Assembly (NCBI RefSeq): GCF_001280005.1
Contig: NZ_LGDW01000166.1
Coordinates: 19,046-83,045 of the forward strand
Direction of reading: 5' to 3'
DNA from: Streptomyces sp. NRRL WC-3618
GTDB taxonomy: Bacteria > Actinomycetota > Actinomycetes > Streptomycetales > Streptomycetaceae
DNA length: 64,000 nucleotides
Shown here: piece after piece, positions 8,390-16,490 of the stretch
Layout: each line of letters begins with the position of its first letter
How positions within the stretch are numbered: position 1 is the first letter of the stretch
Position numbers and translations under genes: made by a program
Notes under the pieces: generated by a model
What the model was told of the DNA's origin: nothing
Database searches by the model: none
Seen by the model: the letters and a program-made list of their open reading frames with translations, nothing else

Positions 8390-9696
8390 CCACCGCGACC
8401 CCCGACCCGCGCGGTGAGACCGTCACCCGGCCGGCGCACCCGCCGGGCCAACAGCGCCCCCAGGAACCCGGCGACCAGCCCCCACAGCAGCGCGAACCCG
8501 AGCGCGCCCCACAGTCGGGCGTGCAGGAACAGGGCGCCGGAGAGATGGCCGCCGAGGTCCCCGATGCCGAGCACGGACAGGCCGTAGTGGGCGGAGATTC
8601 GGCCGGTCAGGCAGATCATCAGGACCGTGAGCGCGAGCGCGACCGCCATGCGCACGGCGTGCTGCCAGGCCCGCGTCCGGGCCGGTGAGCGCGCCGCCAT
8701 CAGGAACGCGGCGGCCAGCAGCAGTACGGCGTCGACGGCCACCAGCCACCACACCCTGCCGTCGGAATCGGCGATGGTGCCCAGGTTGAGCGTGGCGGTG
8801 TCGGAGCCGCGCAGGACCTCGTCGAGGACATGGGGCATCGGCAGCCCGAAGGGCCCGTCGACGCGGCCCTCCCAGGTGGCGCCCAGGCCGGTGGTGAGGG
8901 CGAGCCAGACCAGGTTCGGCATGCCCAGCAGTATCAGCGCGAGGTACTGCGTGGGCTGCCCACGTGTCACCGCCACGACGAGCCCGATCACGGTCCCCAG
9001 GGCCACGAAGGCGAGCAGCAGCACGATCATGGCGTACGCGGCCGGACGTGCCGATTCCTGCAACCGCAGCAGCCGGGCCGGCAGGGGTGCCCCACGCGAG
9101 ACCAGCAGGGCCGACGTCAGTACCCCCGCGAGCCACAGCACGCCCGCCAGGAGCGTCAGCGGTACGTCCGCCGCGAAGCCGATCCTCGGCGCGGCGCCGA
9201 AGAGGTCGCCGATGTCGCCGAGGATCCCGTCGCCCAGCGAGACCGCGAAGGTCCGGCGGGCCGCGTACGCCAGACCGGTCAGACCCAGCACCCACAGGAC
9301 GGCGATGCGCGCGGCCCATCCGGCCAGCTCCGGCGCCCCCGCGAGGGCACGGTGGCGCAGCGGGCGCAGAAATCCCGCGCCGGTCACCAGCGCCCCGACC
9401 AGCGTCACGGACAGCGGCATCACGGTCAGGCCGCCCGCTGTCTGGGCGAGGTCCCCGGCGTCGCCCGTCACGTCCACGGTCCCGCCGACCGCCGTCACGA
9501 CGGCAGCCGCGACGACGCGGGGAAACGCGCCGTCGGGCAGATCGCCCGCACCGGCCGCCCACAGCCCCAGCGCGGCGGTCAGCACCATGGCGCCGAGTCC
9601 GTTCAGCACCGTGGCCAGGGCCTGGACCCAGCCGTGCCGGAAGATGGTCCGCTCCTCGGCGAGGACCGGCACGGGAGCGGGAGTTCGCGAGCTCAC
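8386..9696 (-). CDS. Streptophobe family multipass membrane protein
   Basis: The 436-residue protein is almost entirely hydrophobic helices, about eleven to twelve of them, broken by short loops and a longer extracytoplasmic-looking loop with the 'GLPMPHVLDEVLRG' segment near residue 285. This fits the streptophobe family, a group of integral membrane proteins known from Streptomyces with no assigned function. The N-terminus 'PVPVLAEERTIFRHGWVQAL' is also typical. The GTG start at 9696 is the only reasonable one. The gene overlaps the previous convergent gene by four bases and is divergent from the DUF6777 gene. Confidence 0.8.
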   Translation of the reverse strand: MSSRTPAPVPVLAEERTIFRHGWVQALATVLNGLGAMVLTAALGLWAAGAGDLPDGAFPRVVAAAVVTAVGGTVDVTGDAGDLAQTAGGLTVMPLSVTLVGALVTGAGFLRPLRHRALAGAPELAGWAARIAVLWVLGLTGLAYAARRTFAVSLGDGILGDIGDLFGAAPRIGFAADVPLTLLAGVLWLAGVLTSALLVSRGAPLPARLLRLQESARPAAYAMIVLLLAFVALGTVIGLVVAVTRGQPTQYLALILLGMPNLVWLALTTGLGATWEGRVDGPFGLPMPHVLDEVLRGSDTATLNLGTIADSDGRVWWLVAVDAVLLLAAAFLMAARSPARTRAWQHAVRMAVALALTVLMICLTGRISAHYGLSVLGIGDLGGHLSGALFLHARLWGALGFALLWGLVAGFLGALLARRVRRPGDGLTARVGGRGG

Positions 9697-9857
9697 CCTG
9701 CCACGCTAAGCAGCACTCGGCGGGTGCGCCTGCCGAGCGGAGTGACGGCCTCCGCTTGCGGGCGGCCCGGGACCAGGCCACACAATGAGCACGTTGTGGA
9801 AGAAAGCGGCATGAATCGGGGCGAATGTCGCGGCAGCCCACGTCGGAAGAAGAGCCA

Positions 9858-11141
9858 GTGAGCGTCGAACAGCCGTCCCCCGGCCGCCCCGGATCCGGAA
9901 CAGGACCCGGGGCGGGGCACGACCGGCCCTCGTGTCGGTCGGTAGCCCGGATCGCGGTCCTCGCGACCTCGGTCCTGGCCGCCGTGGCCCTCCTCATCGT
10001 TCTCACCCCCCGCTCCCAGGGCACCTCCGAACGGGCGGGCGGCGAGGTCTTTCTCCAGGCCGCCGGCAAGTCGGGACCCGACCCCTTCACCGAGTCCACG
10101 GCCAGGGACAGCTCCGCCCCTCCGGTCACCACTCCCACCGCCACGGTCGCGGAGACGGCCGTCGTGAACGCCGTACGGCGCGTGGACGGCGACACGGCCG
10201 GCCTGTACGGCGGCACTCGCGCGGTCGCCGGCTGCGACGTGGAGAAGCAGATCCGGATGCTGGGGGCGACCTCTGCGAAGAACGGCGCGTTCGCGTCGGT
10301 CCTCGGCCTCCGGCCCACCGGGGTCCCCGCGTATCTGCGCTCACTCACCCCCGTGCAGCTCCGCATGGACACCCGCGTCACCAACCACGGCTACCGCGAC
10401 GGAGCCACCACCGGCTACCAGGCCGTTCTGCAGACCGGCACGGCCGTCCTCGTCGATGACCACGGTCGGCCGCGCGTGCGCTGTGCCTGCGGCAACCCGC
10501 TCGCCGACCCGGTACGACAACAGAGCACCCCGCGCCAGCGGGGCGACGCTTGGCCGTCGTACGGCACCTCCCACGTGGTTGTCGTGGCGCCCTCCACCAC
10601 GGTCATCAAAGTCTTCGTCGTCTACGACCCCGACCGCCGCGACTGGTTCCACCGCCATCACGGCGACTCGGGCAGACACGACCAGAAGACCGCCCCGCCG
10701 GTCAACCTGCCGTCCTCGTCGGTGAGTTCGTCGACCCCCTCGGCAGGGTCCTCGACACCCTCGGCCGCGTCCTTCGAACCCTCGGCAGTGTCCCCGAAAC
10801 CCTCGGCCACGTCCTCTGCACCCTCGTCGGAATCCTCAAAACCAGCGGCGGAGTCCTCGGTACCCACGTCCGCAGCGCCCGGCCTGCCGCAGCCGCAGTC
10901 ACCGCCGCCGTGCGTGTCCTCGCCCACCGCCGCGTCCGGGACATCGGCGCCGCCCGCGTCACCGGCCACACCGCGCACCGGGCGTCCGTCGGCCACCCGC
11001 TGCCCGCCGACATCCCCGCCGACGGCCACCGCCCCTTCCTCCTCGCCCCCGTCCTCGGCCCCCGTGTCACCCCCGTCCCCACCCGACGACGTGCTTCCCG
11101 GCACGACGTCGCCGCCGGCCGCCACGGCGCCCTCCTCATGA
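9858..11141 (+). CDS. DUF6777-like single-pass membrane protein with Ser/Pro-rich tail
   Basis: The protein has a short cytoplasmic N-terminus, one membrane helix ('IAVLATSVLAAVALLIVLT', about residues 33-51), then the extracytoplasmic region 'EVFLQAAGKSGPDPFTEST' that marks DUF6777. Next come a compact domain with paired cysteines ('RCACGNP') and a WFH-rich end, and finally about 150 residues of Ser, Pro, Thr and Ala. The tail is encoded by 21-bp repeats. It could be a wall-spanning or glycosylated stalk. I prefer GTG 9858 (GGAAG eight bases before it); the in-frame ATG at 9825 would add 11 residues. Function is unknown. Confidence 0.72.
   Translation: MSVEQPSPGRPGSGTGPGAGHDRPSCRSVARIAVLATSVLAAVALLIVLTPRSQGTSERAGGEVFLQAAGKSGPDPFTESTARDSSAPPVTTPTATVAETAVVNAVRRVDGDTAGLYGGTRAVAGCDVEKQIRMLGATSAKNGAFASVLGLRPTGVPAYLRSLTPVQLRMDTRVTNHGYRDGATTGYQAVLQTGTAVLVDDHGRPRVRCACGNPLADPVRQQSTPRQRGDAWPSYGTSHVVVVAPSTTVIKVFVVYDPDRRDWFHRHHGDSGRHDQKTAPPVNLPSSSVSSSTPSAGSSTPSAASFEPSAVSPKPSATSSAPSSESSKPAAESSVPTSAAPGLPQPQSPPPCVSSPTAASGTSAPPASPATPRTGRPSATRCPPTSPPTATAPSSSPPSSAPVSPPSPPDDVLPGTTSPPAATAPSS
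10731..10856 (+). repeat. Six degenerate 21-bp tandem units coding for a 7-residue repeat
   Basis: Units of 21 bases starting at 10731, 10752 and so on encode heptads of the form STPSAGS, STPSAAS, FEPSAVS, PKPSATS, SAPSSES, SKPAAES. They lie in the Ser/Pro tail of the DUF6777 protein. Drift between units is mostly in the last three, so the array is partly decayed. Confidence 0.85.
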
Positions 11142-11254
11142 GGTCCCCGTGGTGGCGAAGGCCACGTACCGAAGGGGGGACTGCGACGCGCGGCTCGGGG
11201 TACGAGCAGTGGTGCGACCGGGTTCTGCCGGACCGGCCACCGAGAGAGAAACGC

Positions 11255-11707
11255 ATGATCGACCACCTGGGCGGAGCAGTGACACCGACTGGTCTCGACA
11301 AGCCCGTCGAACCGTTGCGTCGGGCTACGCACTTCACCGGCGAGCCGGGCTGCATCGCGGAGGCCCGCGTCTTCGCCGAGATCTTCCTCGAGCAGCTGAG
11401 GAAGGATTGGTGCGCCCCGAGCGACCGGCGTGTCGACGGCGAACTTGTGTTGGTGGTCAGCGAGTTGGTCACCAACGCGGACCGGCACAGCCAGGGCCCC
11501 TATGTCCTCGAACTGGAGGGCACGGACGCCTCGGTGACCGTCTCCGTGTACGACAGCAGCGCCACGCTGCCCCTGCGCTATCCCCGGGACCCGGAACGCG
11601 TCGGCAGGCACGGCCTGGAAATAGTCCACGCACTCGCCACCGAGGTGACCGCCCGCCGGGTGCCGGTCGGCAAGTACGTACGGGCCGTGTTGCCCCTCAC
11701 GCAGTGA
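11255..11707 (+). CDS. ATP-binding anti-sigma-factor-type protein (HATPase_c, RsbW-like)
   Basis: The 150-residue protein is a single GHKL ATPase domain, like the serine kinases/anti-sigma factors that bind SigB-family sigma factors. The N box is 'SELVTNADRHS' (Glu70, Asn74), the G1 box is 'VYDSS' (Asp100) and the G2 region is 'GRHGLEIV' (117-124). ATG 11255 is preceded by GAGAGA at the correct distance. The facing gene encodes a SigB-type sigma factor, and the two share a terminator, which makes a regulatory partnership possible though they are not an operon. Streptomyces have dozens of such proteins, so the partner is not certain. The 3' end is tandemly duplicated. Confidence 0.85.
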   Translation: MIDHLGGAVTPTGLDKPVEPLRRATHFTGEPGCIAEARVFAEIFLEQLRKDWCAPSDRRVDGELVLVVSELVTNADRHSQGPYVLELEGTDASVTVSVYDSSATLPLRYPRDPERVGRHGLEIVHALATEVTARRVPVGKYVRAVLPLTQ

Positions 11708-11744
11708 CAAGTACGTACGGACCGTGCTGCCCCTCACCCAGTGA
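11671..11744 (+). repeat. 37-bp tandem duplication of the 3' end of the anti-sigma gene
   Basis: Bases 11671-11707, which are the last twelve sense codons with the TGA stop, are repeated at 11708-11744 with 34 of 37 identical. The second copy lies beyond the stop and carries its own TGA. It forms the left arm of the large hairpin that follows. Confidence 0.95.
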
Positions 11745-11775
11745 TCTGGTGAGGGGCAGCACGGTCCGCATGTAC
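11711..11775. terminator. Large bidirectional terminator hairpin
   Basis: Arms 11718-11738 and 11748-11768 are perfectly complementary over 21 bases around a 9-base loop. With one mismatch and one wobble they extend to 11711-11738 and 11748-11775. The hairpin lies between the convergent anti-sigma-type gene and sigma factor gene. The left arm is a duplicate of coding sequence from the end of the first gene. Confidence 0.92.
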
Positions 11776-11802
11776 CGGTTTACCGGCGATCCGGCGCGCG
11801 CG

Positions 11803-12690
11803 TCAGGCGTAGTCGAGCTCTCCGAGCATGCCCTCGCGCAGCTGCGTGATGATGCGCTTGATCAGCCGGGAGACATGCATCTGCGAGCAGCCGAGCAGCT
11901 CACCGATCTCCGCCTGGGTGGCCTCCTCGACGAACCGCAGATGGATGATCTGCCGGTCCCGGTCGCTGAGTTCGGCGAGCAGCGGGGCGAGCGACTGGAA
12001 GTCCTCGACCAATCGCATCCCGTGCTCCTCGACCCCGATGAAGTCGGCCAGCACCGCCTCGCCGTCATCGGGTCCGTCGCCGGTCAACGCGGCGTCGAGA
12101 GACGCGGAGTTGTAGCCGTTGGAGGCGATCTGTCCCTCGACGACCTCCTCCTCGGACAGGTTCATCAGCGTGGCGAGTTCGGCGACCGTCGGATCGCGGT
12201 CCAGCCTGCTCGACAGTTCCTCGCGCGCCTTGGCCAGCTCGACGCGCAACTCCTGAAGCCGGCGCGGTACGTGCACCGCCCACGTCGTGTCCCGGAAGAA
12301 CCGCTTGATCTCCCCGACGATGTAGGGCACCGCGAACGACGTGAACTCCACCTCGCGGGACAGCTCGAACCGGTCGATGGCCTTGATCAGGCCGATCATC
12401 CCGACCTGGACGATGTCCTCCATGTCGTCGCCGCGACCCCGGAAACGCCCGGCGGCGAACCGCACGAGCGACATGTTCATCTCGATGAGGGTGTTGCGCG
12501 CGTACTGGTACTCGTGCGTGCCCTCCTCGAGTTCGGACAGGCGTTGGAAGAACTGGCGGGACAGCTCGCGTGCGTCACGCGGGGCCACCTTTCGCGGTTC
12601 CGGGACTCCGGGCAGTGGGGCGTCACCCGTCCTGGCTCCGGCGGTGTCCACGACGACCTCTGCCTTCGACCGGATCATGGCGGTGTCCAT
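11803..12690 (-). CDS. SigB/SigF/SigG-family RNA polymerase sigma factor
   Basis: The 295-residue protein is a group 3 sigma factor of the SigB-like family that Streptomyces uses in stress and development. Region 2 is near residues 65-135 ('RGDDMEDIVQVGMIGLIKAI', 'FTSFAVPYIVGEIKRFF'). Region 3 follows with 'VPRRLQELRVEL', and region 4 near 240-285 has the helix-turn-helix 'ATQAEIGELLGCSQMHVSRL'. The N-terminal 50 residues are variable. ATG 12690 follows GGGAGAGG. A candidate promoter of the SigB type lies 63 bases upstream, so it may drive itself. The exact Streptomyces paralogue cannot be assigned. Confidence 0.92.
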   Translation of the reverse strand: MDTAMIRSKAEVVVDTAGARTGDAPLPGVPEPRKVAPRDARELSRQFFQRLSELEEGTHEYQYARNTLIEMNMSLVRFAAGRFRGRGDDMEDIVQVGMIGLIKAIDRFELSREVEFTSFAVPYIVGEIKRFFRDTTWAVHVPRRLQELRVELAKAREELSSRLDRDPTVAELATLMNLSEEEVVEGQIASNGYNSASLDAALTGDGPDDGEAVLADFIGVEEHGMRLVEDFQSLAPLLAELSDRDRQIIHLRFVEEATQAEIGELLGCSQMHVSRLIKRIITQLREGMLGELDYA

Positions 12691-12752
12691 TACCTGTTAC
12701 CTCTCCCACGAAAACGTCGACTTGCTGACGATGGAACGGTTCCCGACTGCGC

Positions 12753-12777
12753 GTACCCGGTCGGGCGCCGTGCATGC
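12753..12777 (-). promoter_or_regulatory. Candidate stress-sigma promoter of the sigma factor gene
   Basis: On the minus strand GCAT (12774-12777), a 15-base spacer and GGGTAC (12753-12758) match the consensus GNNT-N14-16-GGGTAC/T known for SigB-like factors of Streptomyces. The -10 element ends 63 bases before the ATG. The remaining part of the 319-base gap 12691-13009 holds the ribosome site and an 18-bp tandem repeat at its far end. Confidence 0.5.
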
Positions 12778-12987
12778 CCACCATTTTGTTCTGTCCGGGG
12801 GCCGGGTGGACACGGGGTGCCAAAGGCCCGGGCAACCATGGGTGTTGACCTGCCGGTAAGGATCGTGGGGTGGGTCGTGCGCCGACGTAGGCTCCGTGGG
12901 GCGATCGTGGTCCCTGTCACTCGGCGGATCGGCGTAGAGAACCCGGCGGCCCGGTGGCCCGGTAACTCGGTGCGGAAGCTTCGTGGT

Positions 12988-13023
12988 TCGCTCAGGAGAC
13001 CCGCTTCGCTCAGGAGACCCGCT
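12988..13023. repeat. 18-bp tandem duplication across the methyltransferase stop codon
   Basis: The unit TTCGCTCAGGAGACCCGC occurs twice in a row (12988-13005 and 13006-13023) and a third partial TTCG follows. The stop codon of the minus-strand methyltransferase (13010-13012) lies in the second copy, and an identical, unused stop lies in the first copy. Confidence 0.95.
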
Positions 13024-13786
13024 TCGCCGTGATCAGCTCGTGGAGGTATCGCTTGGTGATCCGGCCGCCGTACCACGTCTCGATCAGGTCGCGGATGCGG
13101 GCGAGCAGGCCGTGGCGCGAAGGCGCGTCGAGTGCGCGGTGGCCCGAGTAGGTGAGCAGGACGTCGATGTACTCGTCGACGGAGTACGCGATGTCCCGGC
13201 CATGGCGCCGGACGGCGATGTCGTCGAAGTGCTCGGAGTGCTCCAACTCGCTGTTGTCCGACGCCGTGTCGGCCTCCTCGACCAGCCGCAGGTCGGGCGG
13301 GGTGGCCGGGTCCCACGCCTCGTAGCACCGCTGCACCCGATTGAAGAAGTCGACGGTGCCACCCTTGACATGGTGCGTGGTGACGAGCGCGAGCAGCCCG
13401 CCCGGCCGTAACGCCTCGGCCGCCCTGGGCAGTCGTACCGCCGGGTCGATCCAGTGGAACGCCGTCGCGCAGACGACCAGGTCGAACGGCTCGGGTGGCA
13501 GCGGCCAGTGCTCGAAGTCGGCGACCGTCACCTCCGCGAGCGGGAACCGCCGCAGGTTGTGCCGGGCCACGGCCGCGAGGGAGGGACCCAGCTCGACGGC
13601 GGTGAGGCGGCAGCCCGACGCGGCCAACGGGACGGTGAGTTGGCCCGTCCCCGGGCCGATCTCCAGGACGCGGCTCCCCGGGCCGAGGCCCGCCGCACGG
13701 ACCAGGTCGGCCACCAGGTCCTGCGGATACCGGGGGCGTGCCCGGTCGTACAGTTCCGCCACCTCGTCGAAGGTGTCACGCAGCAT
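13010..13786 (-). CDS. Class I SAM-dependent methyltransferase
   Basis: The 258-residue protein has a Rossmann-type methyltransferase fold. Motif I is 'VLEIGPGTGQLT' near residue 40, the acidic end of strand 2 is 'AVELG', motif II is 'FDLVVCATAFHWID' and motif III is 'ALRPGGLLALV'. The N-terminal 'FDEVAELYDRARPRYP' is typical of methyltransferase domain 11/25 proteins in Streptomyces. The substrate is unknown. It is divergent from popR with 104 bases between the starts. Confidence 0.9.
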   Translation of the reverse strand: MLRDTFDEVAELYDRARPRYPQDLVADLVRAAGLGPGSRVLEIGPGTGQLTVPLAASGCRLTAVELGPSLAAVARHNLRRFPLAEVTVADFEHWPLPPEPFDLVVCATAFHWIDPAVRLPRAAEALRPGGLLALVTTHHVKGGTVDFFNRVQRCYEAWDPATPPDLRLVEEADTASDNSELEHSEHFDDIAVRRHGRDIAYSVDEYIDVLLTYSGHRALDAPSRHGLLARIRDLIETWYGGRITKRYLHELITAKRVS

Positions 13787-13839
13787 GCTCGCCCCTCACC
13801 CTGTCCGTCGTTCGTCCCGCCCACGGTGATTTCCCCCAG

Positions 13840-13890
13840 GGCAGAATGCCGATCCCTTCCCTCGGAAGCCAGGGCTTTTAGGCTGAGGGG
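13840..13890 (+). promoter_or_regulatory. Candidate popR promoter, apparently leaderless
   Basis: TAGGCT at 13879-13884 is a good -10 element. It ends seven bases before the GTG start at 13891, so transcription would begin at or next to the start codon. No convincing -35 is seen. GGCAGAA at 13840-13846 equals one half of the PopR site as I recall it (TTCTGCC-N3-GGCAGAA); the other half is poorly matched here (4 of 7). Autoregulation is therefore only a possibility. Confidence 0.4.
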
Positions 13891-14292
13891 GTGAGCAATC
13901 AAGCGCCGAACCAGGCCCGCGTGATCCCGCTGCGTCCGAAGACAGTGCCGGCACCCGCCGCCCCGGCGACCCCGGCGCGGCCCGCACCCAGGGAACCGCT
14001 CTTCCGCGACCTGGTCGGCGACGTCCTGCGGCGCGAACGCCTCGCCCAGGAACGCACCCTCAAGGATGTCGCCGACGAGGCAAGGATCTCCATGCCGTAC
14101 CTGTCGGAGCTGGAGCGGGGCCGAAAGGAAGCCTCATCGGAGGTCCTCGCGGCAGCCGCCCACGCCCTCGGCCTGGGCCTGGGAGACCTGCTGTCCCTGG
14201 CCCAGAGCGAGTTGACCCGGCACACCCGAAGCCGCACCCACGCGCGTACGACGACATCGGCGCCGTACAACGGGCTCTGCCTGGTCGCCTAG
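13891..14292 (+). CDS. popR: PopR-like XRE regulator of the clpP3-clpP4 operon
   Basis: The 133-residue protein has one XRE-type helix-turn-helix at about residues 48-105 ('RTLKDVADEARISMPYLSEL', 'LGLGLGDLL'), after an Ala/Pro-rich N-terminus. The domain is that of the ClgR/PopR group, which activates clp genes. It lies tail to tail with clpP4-clpP3, and PopR is known in Streptomyces lividans as the activator of that operon. The protein ends in '-LCLVA'; C-terminal hydrophobic/alanine ends are how ClpP1/P2 recognises ClgR and PopR, so it is probably an unstable activator. The symbol rests on context and fold. Confidence 0.82.
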   Translation: MSNQAPNQARVIPLRPKTVPAPAAPATPARPAPREPLFRDLVGDVLRRERLAQERTLKDVADEARISMPYLSELERGRKEASSEVLAAAAHALGLGLGDLLSLAQSELTRHTRSRTHARTTTSAPYNGLCLVA

Positions 14293-14323
14293 CCGGCCGG
14301 CGTCCGTCGGGACGGCCGACCGG

Positions 14324-14926
14324 TCAGACACCGACGAGGCGTCGGCTCAGCACCTCGTCGGCCAGCCCGTACGCCACCGCCTCCGCCGCGGTGAACACCT
14401 TGTCGCGGTCCATGTCGGCGCGCAGGGTCGTCACGTCGTGGTGCGTGTGCCGGGAGAGCACCTCCTCGACCTGTGCGCGGATCCGGACCATCTCCCTGGC
14501 CTGCACGGCCAGATCGGAGACCATGCCCCGGTGACCGTTGCTCGCCGGCTGGCCCAGCAGCACCCGCGAGTGTTCGAGGACGAACCGGCGCCCGGGATCG
14601 CCCCCGGCAAGCAGTACCGCCGCTGTCGAGGCCGCCTGGCCGACACAGAACGTCGAGATGGGCGCCTGGACGAACGTCATCGTGTCGTAGATCGCCATGA
14701 GCGAAGTGAACGAGCCGCCGGGCGAGTTGATGTAGATGGCGATCTCGCGCTCCGGGGACGACGACTCCAGATGCAGGAGTTGCGCGATGACGACGTTGGC
14801 CACGCCGTCGTCGATCTCCGTGCCGAGAAAGATGATCCGCTCGGACAGCAGCCGGCTGAACACGTCGTACGACCGCTCGCCCTGCGGGGTGCGCTCGACG
14901 ACGTTCGGAATCGTGTACGTCCCCAT
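14324..14926 (-). CDS. clpP4: ATP-dependent Clp protease proteolytic subunit, ClpP4-like, without catalytic His
   Basis: The 200-residue protein has the ClpP fold with '[19 protein letters not shown]' (oxyanion strand) and the Ser in '[11 protein letters not shown]' (about residue 100). At the position of the catalytic His, where ClpP has 'M.HQP', it has 'VLLGQPAS', so Gly125 (codon 14552-14554) replaces His. The late Asp region '[13 protein letters not shown]' is kept. It starts one base after the clpP3 stop and is surely co-translated. An inactive or partner-dependent subunit in a mixed ClpP3/ClpP4 barrel is the likely reading. Confidence 0.88.
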   Translation of the reverse strand: MGTYTIPNVVERTPQGERSYDVFSRLLSERIIFLGTEIDDGVANVVIAQLLHLESSSPEREIAIYINSPGGSFTSLMAIYDTMTFVQAPISTFCVGQAASTAAVLLAGGDPGRRFVLEHSRVLLGQPASNGHRGMVSDLAVQAREMVRIRAQVEEVLSRHTHHDVTTLRADMDRDKVFTAAEAVAYGLADEVLSRRLVGV

Positions 14927-14927
14927 G

Positions 14928-15584
14928 TCAGAGTCCCATCCGTCGTCGTGAGGAGGCGGGGCGTACGTCGGCCAGCGTGCCGACCACCTGATCCACCATG
15001 CCGTACGCCAGGGCCTGTTCGGCCGTGAACCAGCGGTCGCGGTCGCCGTCCCGCGAGATCGTCTCCTCGCTCTGGCCGGTGTGCCGGGCGGTGATCCGCT
15101 CGACGGTCCGCTTCGTGAACTCCAGATTCTCCGCCTGGATCTCGATGTCGGAGGTGGTGCCGCCGATACCGGCCGACGGCTGGTGCATCATGATCCGCGC
15201 GTTCGGCAGCGCGTACCGCTTGCCGGGCGCGCCCACGCTGAGCAGGAACTGGCCCATGCTGGCCGCGAATCCCATGGTGAGCGTGGACACGTCGTTCGGG
15301 ATCAGCTGCATGGTGTCGTAGATGGCGAGGCCCGCCGTCACGGAGCCGCCGGGGCTGTTGATGTAGAGGCTGATGTCGGTGCGCGGGTCCTCCGCGGACA
15401 GCAGGAGAAGCTGGGCGCAGATCCGGTTGGCGGAGACCTCGTCGACCTGCGTACCGAGGAACACGATGCGTTGGGCGAGCAGTTGGGCGGCCAGATGGTC
15501 GTCGAACCGGGAGGCGGGGGTGTCGCCCTCCTCGGCCCGGGGCAGCAGCGCGGGCCAGGGGCCGGCGGTGGTGAGTGGGGACAT
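14928..15584 (-). CDS. clpP3: ATP-dependent Clp protease proteolytic subunit, ClpP3-like
   Basis: The 218-residue serine protease subunit has an intact triad: Ser in '[10 protein letters not shown]', His in '[10 protein letters not shown]' and Asp in '[16 protein letters not shown]'. The N-terminus carries the ClpP start '[13 protein letters not shown]'. ATG 15584 has an excellent ribosome site (AAGGAG five bases before). It is the first gene of a two-gene operon with clpP4, next to popR. This second ClpP pair in Streptomyces takes over when ClpP1/P2 are lost. A partial PopR-type half site (GGCAGAG, 15727-15733) lies about 145 bases upstream. Confidence 0.93.
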   Translation of the reverse strand: MSPLTTAGPWPALLPRAEEGDTPASRFDDHLAAQLLAQRIVFLGTQVDEVSANRICAQLLLLSAEDPRTDISLYINSPGGSVTAGLAIYDTMQLIPNDVSTLTMGFAASMGQFLLSVGAPGKRYALPNARIMMHQPSAGIGGTTSDIEIQAENLEFTKRTVERITARHTGQSEETISRDGDRDRWFTAEQALAYGMVDQVVGTLADVRPASSRRRMGL

Positions 15585-15850
15585 CGGGGCTCCTTGTCGA
15601 GTCGTGGGTGGTGGGCTGTCGTACCTGCGTCGTCCGTGGGTCGTACGGCGGTTGGTGCCGCGCTCCCACTCTCGGCCCGGTGCGACGCCTGCGGCCGGTT
15701 TCTCGGCCCGCAGCAGATTCGCTGACGGCAGAGGCGCCGGGCGTGCGGGGGCGGGGTGCGGTGAGGTCGCGCCTCTGCGCGCTCTTCGTCGGCGGCCGTC
15801 GCGGCGGGACGATGCTCGGGCACACACGGAGCTGAACGAGGGGCGGGAAA

Positions 15851-16299
15851 ATGACGGTAGTGATGTCGACGAGCTGGGCCGGGTCAGTCCTGAGCAGCAC
15901 GACATGGTGCGGGACGCGGTCGGCTGGGAGGAGGTCGCCCCGGCCGGCGGTGAGGTGCACGTGGCCTGGTTCGACGGGCAGGGGCTGCATGCGATCGACG
16001 TCTGGGAGTCGGAGGAGGCCTTCCAGACCTTCTTCGCCCAGCGACTGGCCCCCGCGATCGAGAAGGCCGGTTTCGAAGGCGCCCCCGACACCTACTTCAA
16101 CCCCCTGAACAGGCGTTTCGTCTCCCCGGGGATCACCGGCGCCGCCGGAGAGAGCCGGGAGTCGTCTCCGGGGCGGTGGCAGCCGCCCCGGAGGCTCGCG
16201 CGCGCCGCCCGCCCCCGACGGGATTGTGTCGTGCTGCCGGGGTACTCGCCCCGAGACCGGCGCGCCCATCGAGGAAGTGACCGCAGTCCGCCCGGCTGA
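15851..16299 (+). pseudogene. Frameshifted gene for a small dimeric alpha/beta-barrel-type protein
   Basis: ATG 15851 with a GAGGGGCGG ribosome site opens 'MTVVMSTSWAG'. At about 15881-15884 a GGG run appears to have lost one G. After this point the expected protein continues in another frame with 'VSPEQHDMVRDAVGWEEV', 'EVHVAWFDGQGLHAIDVWES' and 'EKAGFEGAP'. These match small Streptomyces proteins of about 100 residues with an ABM-like ferredoxin fold. The downstream frame also runs on to 16299, far past the usual end near 16140, so the normal stop is lost as well. It is either a decaying gene or a sequencing error in a G run. Confidence 0.6.
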
Positions 16300-16490
16300 G
16301 CCGGATCCGGGCTGCTTCCTCCGCGATATGCGCGGCATGCTCGTTTGTGGTGGTATCGAGTCAAAGGTGCGCATTTGGGCTTATGTGTAGGGACCCGGGG
16401 AACCCGGTGCTTGTCACCGCCGTCGCATCCTCCCGGTTGGGGGAACCGCACTCCCGGGACGGAAGCCATGAGGCACTCGAGGAGCGAGCC

